Part shown: piece after piece, positions 55,491 to 64,000 of the stretch | Layout: every line of letters starts with the position of its first letter | Numbering within the stretch: position 1 is the stretch's first letter | Assembly: GCF_002575655.3 (NCBI RefSeq) | Contig: NC_053041.3 | Location: forward strand, 120,496,318 to 120,560,317 | Source of the DNA: Aegilops tauschii subsp. strangulata | Lineage: Eukaryota > Streptophyta > Magnoliopsida > Poales > Poaceae | Length of the DNA: 64,000 bases | Direction: 5' to 3' | Made by a program: the position numbers and the translations under genes | The notes under the pieces: model-generated | What the model saw: only the letters and a program-made list of their open reading frames with translations | Database searches by the model: none | Told to the model about the DNA's origin: nothing

Positions 55491-56160
55491 GTGTCTCATT
55501 CATATCATAAAGAATAAAATACAAGTCACGTAAAGACCGACATAACAAAACTGAAAAGATAGCAGAACATCTCTGAGCTTGACACTAACGTCCGACACCT
55601 GCCTCCGGCACCACCACAGCAGCAACCGAAGAAGAGAATGACGAATCACCTCCTCACCCGAGCTCGACGCGGCTCTATCGCTGATATGCAGCTTTGCGGG
55701 CGGTGGCTCACCAAAAGTGAAGCCCTTGCCGTTGAACGAATCAGACCGGGGCAACACCCCGGACACGCCATCGAACTCCAGATCTGGCACCCCACCACGA
55801 CTAAAACACCGAAGGAGGAAACCATACCTGCCATCCACGAACCACAAGCCCAGCACATGCTCCGTCTTCCAGATGTCGTCGATGCAGACCACAATCTGCA
55901 TCCGCTCCTGGACTACCTCCCAAGCTCCGCGCCGACGCTGGAGCAAACGTCGTCGCAACGACGGAGCCCGAGGACACTGGTCCACCATGAGGATGCCGCC
56001 GCCGCCACGCCATCCTTACTTGAACAGACTGGTTTCCAAATCCATCCCAACCATAAGACTGATGGCCACGTCAGGGAAGGATCCGAAGAATCTTTATTCA
56101 GCGCTATCATCGACGCCGCCGAAGCAAAGACGATGAACAACCTAAAAACCTAGACTGCGA
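55491..56160 (-). mobile_element. Possible retroposon remnant
   Basis: On the minus strand the block ends GATATGAATGAGACACATAT followed by TACCATAAAAGAAA, like the 3' tail of a LINE-type retroposon. Upstream is a GC-rich body with frames of 160-170 codons on both strands but no recognisable domain. Identity uncertain. Confidence 0.3.
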
Positions 56161-57830
56161 GGGAGTAAAAACGATCCACACTGGCGACCCGCACGTGAAG
56201 CCTCGTCGGCAGGTACATATAGAAAGGAGAGAGGTACTGTATACGTATATAAAGTGCAGTACTCGACGGCACATGGCCGCATACATACAGACATACGGTC
56301 GTACAGTACACCATGCGGAGGGTAGGTCACCTCCTACATCAACGGCCGGCAACACAGCAAGCTAGGTACGTACTGTAGCTAGGTGACCACGGTGTACGTT
56401 GAACATGTCGTGCCGCACAGCTGGACCGATCCTGGCTGGATACGTACGAGTATACAGACTAATCATGCATGCAACGGTACCTTGCCACTTTGCCGTATAC
56501 ATTTTTCGGCTCCTTTGCCAGATTCTACAGTATTACGTACGTTTTTTTTTTAAGTAGTTCGTTCGTTCTACAGAAGGTTTACGCGTTACGTACACATGCA
56601 CCCACATCCCACACGCGCCCGACTGGCGAGCAGACGGGCCTGCCTGCCTGGCTCCTGCACATGCCTTGCCGGCCGCCTGCTCTGCATCCACTGGACCAGA
56701 GCCAGCCTATTGTCTAATCCATCATGTCCAAATGCACGGCACATTGGTGGCTTCATGCTTTGCCATGACACTCTCACAATTACCAATGATTAGCGCTCTG
56801 CGCTCTATTGATGGAGCATGATCTTCCGTCGATCAGCACTGTCGACCATGTGTACGAAATCCTCGGACGTGCGCGGCGATCAAGCAGCTTATCAAGCGTG
56901 GGAATCCTTGCATGTGACCGTAAAGCCCAGCTATCTTTCCATGAAGAGAAAAAAAAAAAAAACAAAGCCCAGTTATCTTTTGCATGCATGCATGCGTACG
57001 AGCAACCGAGCATGCATGCATGCATCCTCGACAAGGCTCCTTTTGCTGTGCGTGGATTCCACTACAGGTGATTTCACGGCGTAGTTAAGTAGCTATGGGT
57101 GTCATCTCCTGTCGGTCAGTTCCATCAACAGCAGAGATTAATTAGTAGGACTAGCAATGCAATAGTGTAAAGCGAGCAGCTTTGTGTTACGGACCAGCAT
57201 GCATGTTCGTACCTACTGCGTACGGCTGGGTTAGGAGGCACCATAGACCCCGGAGCTGGTCCTCCATTACCCCTAGACCACTATGATTAATCCGAGTAAG
57301 ATATGCTTACTGCCTCTCTTGATCGACCTGTTCTCCAGCTAAGGAGCTCCAGTTTCTCACGTGGGACGACTGACGGGAAGCTCGGAGGAAGGAGGGGCTC
57401 TTCATTGATTAATTATGATGGGGCAGTTGATGATTGATCTTCCCCACATGCTAAGCTGATGATCAACTGACAGAGAAGTTAAGGAGCGAGACCTATGGCT
57501 GAACCGCTTGTGTACAACAGAGCTTAGGGAGAGCAAGCATGTGTCCGACACTTTCTCCTGTCAGAAGCAAGCAGTGTTCCCCTCCCTGAAGTTTGAGCAC
57601 CAACCATGACTTTCAGTACGACATGGTGTCATTTTCACATGCAAGTTTGCAGAAAACCCTCGTCGGTTCATGTTTCCCTGCCATGATTATACAGCTCAAC
57701 GAGCATCAAGCAAGCCAGATCGTTTTCTTAGAATAAAAAGGACACGGTCAACACACATGACACATCGCACATCAACAGCGTAACTGTCGTTTGGTATGCA
57801 TGCATGATCCATCGTTGTACCACTGCATTT
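56161..57830. other. Unassigned intergenic DNA with GCATGC palindromes
   Basis: No gene found. TGCATGCATGCATGC-type runs at 56981-56993 and 57010-57024, and scattered GTACGTAC words. Minus-strand frames around here have no domains. Confidence 0.4.
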
Positions 57831-57895
57831 TACTCCTGTAAAGAAATACAAGAGCATTTATCTAAACGTACTTATATTTCTTTACAGAGGGAGTA
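57831..57895. mobile_element. Stowaway MITE, centre deleted
   Basis: TACTCCTGTAAAGAAATA at the left and TATTTCTTTACAGAGGGAGTA at the right form inverted arms bounded by TA, the Mariner/Stowaway pattern. Only 65 bp remain. Confidence 0.7.
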
Positions 57896-57929
57896 CATAC
57901 CAAGGCAAATATGTTGTACGTACCATGTT

Positions 57930-58760
57930 TTTTTTTATTGAATTTCCCATGGCAAAACTTGAAATATGTCATGGAAAAATTATTGACACCTATAATTTTG
58001 CGGTGGCAAATTTGGTCTGTCTTCGTTTCTTTATAAAGCATTTGCCATGGATCATGGCAATTTTTTTGTACATAACATGTGTACGCATGCATTTTTTTTG
58101 TTTTTCATCTACCAAAAATATAGGTAAATTTGTGTTTGTCACATCGAAAATTTTAGAAAAAAATATCTTGGCATTTCAAAAAAAATCCATGTCACTAGTA
58201 AAAAATATATTGATTTTAGCCATGTCCAATTATAAAATTATCTGTATTTTGCCTACATATAGACATCTGTTTTTTTTTAATTGCCATATCACTCGTTCAT
58301 ACCTTTTTTTACCATGAATTAGAGAACATCATTTATAATTTTTGCCATCATTTTGTACATGCTTTTATATAGTTTGTTGACATGGATCATGGCAAATTTG
58401 TTATGTGCTTGTGTTTACCATGGAGCATGGCAAACTTCCCGATGTATTTTCATATGACTTCTCGTACTACTGTATGCCAACATGTTTTATACCAAAATGG
58501 CAAATTATAGACATTTTTCTGATGACAACTTAATATGCCTATTTACCATGGCAAATTTTATACATATTCAACGGCAAATTTTGTAGGAAATCTCTTTGTT
58601 CTACTTGTATGTCCATTTTGTTTTGTTTTTATTCTATCATGGCGATTAAAGAATTTTGGTATGTGTTTTGTATAGACAATGGGTAAATTCATGCTAGATC
58701 ATGGTGAATTATTTTTTGTTTGATGGCAAACATTTCTGTATCATTTTTCATTTTTTATGA
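57930..58760. repeat. AT-rich DNA with scattered CATGGCAAA motifs
   Basis: The words CATGGCAAA, GATCATGGCAA and CCATGG(A)TCATGG recur about a dozen times (57948, 58046, 58381, 58421, 58546 and others) in otherwise T-rich sequence. No coding content; origin unknown. Confidence 0.5.
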
Positions 58761-58799
58761 TTTTGGTTTTTGGACTGCTTGCGCTTCTTGTTTGCAGTA

Positions 58800-59180
58800 A
58801 GGATGGCGCTGGGGAGGCCCAGCAAATTGTCGAACAGACCACCGAAGGTCATGCTAAACCTGATCATTCACCGGGCATGGCCTCGTTTGGGCCGGGCTTG
58901 TCAAAGCCCGAAGCAAAAATCCTAGGCCCAGGCCCGAACCGGCCTGGCCCGAAACATATGAACAATTATATTTTTCAATTTAAATTAGTAATAGGGCATG
59001 AAAATAATAAAATATACATAATATATAGATGTATGGTCATTTTTTTCGGGCTTTCGGGCCGAGCTTCGGGACAGAAACTGGACCCCCAACCCGGTCCAGA
59101 TCCCGGGCTTTCAAGCTCGGGCCTTTGGGCCGGGCTGTCCATGCACAGGTCTAGGTCACGCTGGGGGGGGGGGGGGGTTC
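58800..59180. repeat. GGCCCG/CGGGCC inverted-repeat block and poly-G
   Basis: GGGCCGGGC, GCCCGAAGC and GGCCCGAAC words at 58875-58950 are mirrored by CGGGCTTTCGGGCC and GGGCCGGGC at 59045-59135 around an AT-rich centre. This suggests a MITE-like fold. A run of about 16 G follows at 59162-59177. Confidence 0.45.
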
Positions 59181-60500
59181 TCTCAGCGAATCAAATCGCC
59201 TGCTCCCCCCCTCACCGCACCCCACCACCACCCAGGGGGACGAGCGTTCACTCCATGATCTCCAATGAGATGACATTAGTGTGTTAGTCGTCTTCCCATC
59301 TGATGAACAAGAAGATTGTGCGAGGCAGCTTGCGGTAGTAGTACTCGAATGGTGGTAAATTTAGCCACATGTGAGTAAGTATCAAAAGAAATGCCTACTT
59401 TTGCTGATATGCTATGCGGATGGAGAACATTTGAGCCTGGCATTACGAGTAATCGGGACAATTCTCTGTCTGCTCTGCTTATCAGACATAGATAAATACG
59501 AAGCAACTACGCGTAGCAACGTCCATTGAAAATTGGGGCCGTGTTGGTCCTTGTGGTCGAAATTTTAAAATTTGCATTTTGGATGATAAGGTCTCTTCTT
59601 TTTTTGCTAGGGGAACATGGTAACAAAAATATAAAAGGTGAACATGGTTCCACTACACGTGCACCCACATGAATAGTAAAATAAAAAAAAAGGAAAAATA
59701 GAAAAAAATCTAAAATTTGGGGTAACAAACTTGGTCGACCATTATACTAACGCGTGAAGTTTCACGAAGTATTGAGTATTGACATAGATGGTATTCTTAG
59801 TGAAGAAAATACAATTGGGACCTTACTATTGATTAAACGATGCAAAAAAAAAGATGCTTTTTAATAGTCTTGATTTTATCATTTTTGCCCAGAATAACAA
59901 GGTGTAGATTCTTTGTTAAACTTCATACGCGGGTATATCGATTGACTATGTTTGTTACAAAAAATATTCAGATTTTTAGATACTACTACTTTTTTTCTTG
60001 AATCTACTGTTCATAAGGGTGGCGTGTGGAATCATGTTCATCAAATCCGCGTCCGTCACGGTAACTAGTTTTACAAAATCTGTTTTGTCCGTAGAAAAGT
60101 TGTTCGCAATGACACGCATGCCGTTTGCAGCACTCGTCCGCATATACGCGCGCGCGTGCCGGCCCGCTTGCAGATCGATCCAGTTGCGGGAAAACGTGAC
60201 CCGCACGGTGACCGTGGGGATACCCCAACCACAGTTAACGAGGAGCATCCGCGCTCGGCCGAACCGCCGAAGCATCTCGCACGCATCCCCTCCCGTCCCA
60301 GCCCGTGCACGAGCGCGCGCGCGTGATGCCGAGGCGATGGCGGCCCGAAGGCCGACGCCGCACACGCCCCGCCGTCGCGTCGCTTCCGCCCCACTCCCCG
60401 CCACCCGGTTGTGTGCCCGCGACCGCGCCGCGCGGCAAAATTTTGTGTTTTGATCTTTTTGTCAAACAAAATCGATATCTGACCCCAGTTTGAAAGTTTT
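59181..60500. other. Unassigned intergenic DNA
   Basis: AT-rich up to about 60000, then GC-rich with GCGCGCGC words to 60440. Overlapping frames on both strands at 59976-60493 are composition-driven; none shows a domain. Confidence 0.4.
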
Positions 60501-60539
60501 TCGAGATCTGACCTTTTTGCTACTGCCAGGCCTTCAGGC

Positions 60540-60690
60540 GGTAGGGTTGCACAGTCTACCGCCGCAGGTTCTGGCGGTAGGTGTGGCTGACGACCGTTAA
60601 GCCGTTAACGGCTGCTTACGGCCTACCGCCATAGGCCACGGCGGTAGTCAGCACAAATCTACCGCCGAGAGCCCTGGCGGTAGGTTATCA
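60540..60690. repeat. Cluster of CTACCGCC...GGCGGTAG palindromes
   Basis: Hairpins at 60556-60580 (CTACCGCC...GGCGGTAG), 60622-60648 and 60658-60684, plus a single GGCGGTAG at 60537. They are separated by a GTTAAGCCGTTAAC palindrome near 60594-60612. Confidence 0.75.
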
Positions 60691-60785
60691 TAGTGGCATG
60701 AAGTTAACTGCTTTGATTTTGTCTTTAATTTTTTTGCCATAGGCATAAAAAACAATAAGCACAATTTCATAGACATAAGAAGTTT

Positions 60786-60945
60786 GATCACATCCAAATA
60801 GTTTGATCACATAACGTAGTTTGATCACATCCAAATAGTTTTGCCATTACGGACTAAGAAACAAGTATCAAATAATATAGTTTGATCACATAACATAGTT
60901 TGATCACATCCAAATAGTTTCACGAAGCCAACATAAGAAGTTTAA
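60786..60945. repeat. AGTTTGATCACAT repeats
   Basis: AGTTTGATCACAT(CCAAAT or AACATA) occurs at about 60781, 60798, 60817, 60878 and 60897. This is the presumed 3' flank of the minus-strand B3-like gene. Confidence 0.75.
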
Positions 60946-61036
60946 TAAGTTCAACGGTCATCGACCACATAAAAGGTTTCATCCATAGGTAGCAATCAAA
61001 CATGACGATCATCAGCAGCCACACGCATATATAGTT

Positions 61037-63163
61037 CTAGATGATATCGATGACGATCATCATCTTCAAGCCTTGACGGTTGGTGTTCCTGATAGTAATT
61101 AGGATGGCCTGTCCAACATGAAGATTCATGTCAACGAGGAAGCTCTTCCACCCAACCGAGCTTAAGTGTGTGCGACCGTCCGTGTCCACGCCGTACGCAC
61201 AAGTAGTGACGGAGCCCCTTGCGGTAAGGCGTATTCCAGCATAGCCTTCTTCATCAACCTCGATGCCACAACTCTCAGATAGGCTCTTTGGCAATTTCCG
61301 AATAAGGAAAACATATCAATTAATAAGTATGGATTATCTAAACTATTAACAGTTCCTTGGATTCTACACTAATAACATACCATGACATGTCGATCGATCA
61401 TGGTACTTGTCAGATGCTACCTCTTGAGCACTGCGTTGGTTTTCCCTTGAAGAGGAAAGGGTGATGCAGCAAAGTAGCGTAAGTATTTCCCTCAGTTTTG
61501 AGAACCAAGGTATCAATCCAGTAGGAGGCCACGCACGAGTCCCTCGCACCTACACAAACAAATAAATCCTCGCAACCAACGCGATAAGGGGTTGTCAATC
61601 CCTACACGGTCACTTACGAGAGTGAGATCTGATAGATATGATAAGATAATATTTTTGGTATTTTTATGATAAAGATGCAAAGTAAAGAAAGTAAAATAAA
61701 AACGGCGCCACAAATAGCTTGTTGTCGGGAGATTAATATGATGGAAAATAGACCCAGGGGCCATAGGTTTCACTAGTGGCTTCTCTCAAGAGCATAAGTA
61801 TTTACGGTGGATGAACAAATTACTGTTGAGCAATTGACAGAATTGAGCATAGTTATGAGAATATCTAGGTATGATCATGTATATAGGCATCACGTCCAAG
61901 ACAAGTAGACCGACTCCTGCCTGCATCTACTAGTATTACTCCACACATCGACCGCTATCCAGCATGCATCTAGAGTATTAAGTTCATAAGAACAGAGTAA
62001 CGCTTTAAGCAAGATGACATGATGTAGAGGGATAAACTCATGCAATATGATATAAACCCCATCTTGTTATCCTCGATGGCAACAATACAATACGTGCCTT
62101 GCTGCCCCTACTGTCACTAGGAAAGGACACCGCAAGATTGAACCCAAAGCTAAGCACTTCTCCCATTGCAAGAAAGATCAATCTAGTAGGCCAAACCAAA
62201 CTGATAATTCGAAGAGACTTGCAAAGATAACCAATCATACATAAAAGAATTCAGAAGATTCAAATATTGTTCATAGATAAACTTGATCATAAACCCACAA
62301 TTCATCGGTCTCAACAAACACACCACAAAAGAAGATTACATCAAATAGATCTCCATGAGAGAGGGGGAGAACATTGTATTGAGATCCAAAAAGAGAGAAG
62401 AAGCCATCTAGCTAATAACTATGGACCCGAAGGTCTGAGATAAACTACTCACACATCATCGGAGAGGCTATGGTGTTGATGTAGAAGCCCTCCGTGATCG
62501 ATGCCCCCTCCGGCGGAGCTCCGGAACAGGCCCCAAGATGGGATCTCACGGGTACAGAAGGTTGCGGCGGTGGAATTAGGTTTTTGGCTCCGTATCTGGT
62601 AGTTTGGGGGTACGTAGGTATATATAGGAGGAAGAAGTACGTCGGTGGAGCAACAGGGGGCCCACGAGGGTGGAGGGCGCGCCCAGGGGGGTAGGCGCGC
62701 CCCCCTACTTCGTGGCTTCCTGGTTGAAGTCTTGACATAGGGTCCAAGTCCTCTGGATCACGTTCGTTCCGAAAATCACGTTCCCGAAGGTTTCATTCCG
62801 TTTGGACTCCGTTTGATATTCTTTTTCTGCGAAACTCTGAAATAGGCAAAAAAACAAAAATTCTGGGCTGGGCCTCCGGTTAATAGGTTAGTCCCAAAAA
62901 TAATATAAAAGTGTATAATAAAGCCCAATAATGTCCAAAACAGAATATAATATAGCATGGAGCAATCAAAAATTATAGATACGTTGGAGACGTATCATCA
63001 GACGGGTCACGAATGGCCCCCCGACCAAGTCAGCACGTGGTAGAAAGTTGTCCCATAGGTTGCACACCTCCTGATCGCTCAGCCTCACTCTTTGAGCACA
63101 GATGGCTTCCTCAAGTGGGTCTTCATAGTCATCATCCTCATCAAGTGGTGGTGGTGGCGCCAT
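61037..63163 (-). pseudogene. Small B3-like gene split by a solo LTR
   Basis: ATG 63163 opens MAPPPPLDEDDDYEDPLEEA and runs through LSDQEVCNLWDNFLPRADLV to the LTR at 62997. After the LTR (and one TSD copy) the same frame continues STMIDRHVM to a GTATGT donor at 61375-61380. A second exon (about 61297-61037) reads LPKSLSESCGIEVDEEGYAG, GWKSFLVDMNLHVGQAILI and MMIVIDII before TAG. The GW..F...N.L..G pattern and the preceding strand order resemble a B3 DNA-binding fold; this is inference. The acceptor of exon 2 is unclear. The protein would be about 150 residues without the insertion. Confidence 0.6.
61415..62997 (-). repeat. Solo LTR of the first Gypsy family, TSD TCAGA
   Basis: 1583 bp, the reverse complement of the 1917-3498 LTR end to end (TGCTACCTCTTGAG...GGAGACGTATCA). 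It is flanked by TCAGA (61410-61414) and TCAGA (62998-63002). No internal retroelement sequence remains, so the element was reduced by LTR-LTR recombination. Confidence 0.95.
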
Positions 63164-63312
63164 TTTCCTTATATAAGCATTGATTGGATAAAGTTAATTA
63201 AACATCAATATTTGTTCTAATGCAAGCATTCATCAGATATAGGTAGATTCCACCTAAATCAATGGAGATATATAGCAAAACAAATATCTACAATATTCAC
63301 ACAATAAATCAT
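63164..63312 (-). promoter_or_regulatory. Upstream region of the B3-like gene
   Basis: AT-rich 150 bp upstream of ATG 63163. TATATAAG on the plus strand (63172-63179), read as CTTATATA on the gene strand, lies too close to the ATG to be assigned safely as a TATA box. Confidence 0.3.
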
Positions 63313-63497
63313 CACATATGGCTATAAGAAAGACTAAACCTAGGGTTCATCTAGGTTCTAGGGTTCATCTAGGTTCTAGGGTTCATCATATCAACCAGAG
63401 AGGGTTCCTCATATGGATATAAGAAAGACTAAACCTAGGGTTCATCTAGGTTCTAGGGTTCATCTAGGTTCTAGGGTTCATCTAGGTTCTAGGGTTT
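63313..63497 (-). repeat. Telo-box-rich tandem repeat upstream of the B3-like gene
   Basis: An 18-bp unit CTAGGGTTCATCTAGGTT repeats two to three times in each of two larger units (starting CATATGG(C/A)TATAAGAAAG at 63316 and 63412). On the gene strand it reads AACCCTAG, containing the plant telo-box AACCCTA at least seven times. Confidence 0.85.
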
Positions 63498-64000
63498 TGT
63501 TGGAAATATGCCCTAGAGGCAATAATAAATTGGTTATTGTTATATTTCCTTGTTCATGATAATCGTTTATTATCCATGCTAGAATTGTATTGATAGGAAA
63601 CTCAGATACATGTGTGGATACATAGACAACACCATGTCCCTAGTAAGCCTCTAGTTGACTAGCTCGTTGATCAATAGATGGTTACGGTTTCCTGACCATG
63701 GACATTGGATGTCGTTGATAACGGGATCACATCATTAGGAGAATGATGTGATGGACAAGACCCAATCCTAAGCCTAGCACAAGATCGTGTAGTTCGTTTG
63801 CTCAGAGCTTTTCTAATGTCAAGTATCATTTCCTTAGACCATGAGATTGTGCAACTCCCGGATACCGTAGGAATGCTTTGGGTGTGCCAAACGTCACAAC
63901 GTAACTGGGTGGCTATAAAGGTGCACTACGGGTATCTCCGAAAGTGTCTGTTGGGTTGGCACGAATCGAGACTGGGATTTGTCACTCCGTGTAAACGGAG
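63498..64000 (+). repeat. Start of an Angela/BARE/WIS-like copia LTR
   Basis: Begins TGTTGGAAATATGCCCTAGA and continues with text I recognise from the 5' part of these Triticeae copia LTRs (CATGTGTGGATACATAGACA; TAACTGGGTGGCTATAAAGG). It runs off the window after 503 bp. It is the same family as the 33654-34810 fragment, which holds the other part of the LTR. Confidence 0.9.

Noticed and set aside
55500..56153. Frames of 162 and 171 codons on opposite strands
   Set aside because: Neither shows a domain; the minus-strand one reads straight through the AT-rich tail. Reported only as a possible retroposon remnant.
57300..57700. Possible resistance-gene (LRR) fragment
   Set aside because: A short open stretch around 57480-57610 suggested FPSLK-type text, but no repeat periodicity or splice support; too weak to report.
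60001..60493. Overlapping frames of 130-151 codons on both strands
   Set aside because: Arg/Ala/Pro-rich in every frame because of GCGCGC-rich DNA; no family resemblance.

Overview
This window is plant nuclear DNA and almost certainly comes from a Triticeae grass (wheat, Aegilops or barley type). The right edge carries the start of a copia LTR of the Angela/BARE/WIS kind. Two Gypsy families have 1.5-1.6 kb LTRs with Triticeae-style PBS and PPT signals. CACTA, hAT, PIF/Harbinger, LINE and MITE sequences are packed into each other, and genic sequence is scarce, intron-containing and broken. There are no bacterial-type operons, rRNA genes or CRISPR arrays.

Left part (1-13.9 kb): remnants of a minus-strand multi-exon gene, probably B3-domain related (72-900); a Tourist-like MITE (1625-1916) cut by a gag-protease-only Gypsy element (1917-10185); then GT/GA-rich low-complexity DNA and a 92-bp tandem repeat. 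Middle left (13.0-28.3 kb): a gene-like region with tandemly repeated exons that ends in a coiled-coil exon (26407-26844) and a CACTA subterminal array and terminus (27095-28319). This host is split by a minus-strand, non-coding LTR retrotransposon (13894-22264) with a perfect CCCAC target duplication, three LTRs and an internal tRNA-Lys-like sequence.

Centre (28.3-37.7 kb): the right-hand ends of three elements in succession. These are a Gypsy with integrase, accessory ORF and 3' LTR (28320-33653), the 3' portion of an Angela/BARE-like LTR (33654-34810), and a CACTA with a broken transposase (34811-37710). The order implies serial nesting, with the left halves outside the window or deleted. 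Centre right (37.7-51.7 kb): a degenerate hAT element (zinc-finger/DUF4371/hAT-dimerisation type, minus strand). A complete 10.2-kb CACTA (39688-49905, TSD TAG) has landed in one of its introns. That CACTA has an uninterrupted 1111-codon transposase and a five-exon second gene with a Ulp1-like C-terminus, and each gene is preceded by its own palindrome array and TATA box.

Right part (51.7-64 kb): a LINE 3' end, a complete PIF/Harbinger element with a broken transposase (52910-55256, TSD TTA), MITE remnants and low-complexity stretches. Last comes a small minus-strand B3-like gene (61037-63163) whose first exon is split by a solo LTR of the first Gypsy family (TSD TCAGA), with a telo-box-rich tandem repeat upstream, then the copia LTR running off the window. 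Most coding sequence here belongs to transposons. The only long intact reading frames are the CACTA transposase and the Gypsy gag-protease.
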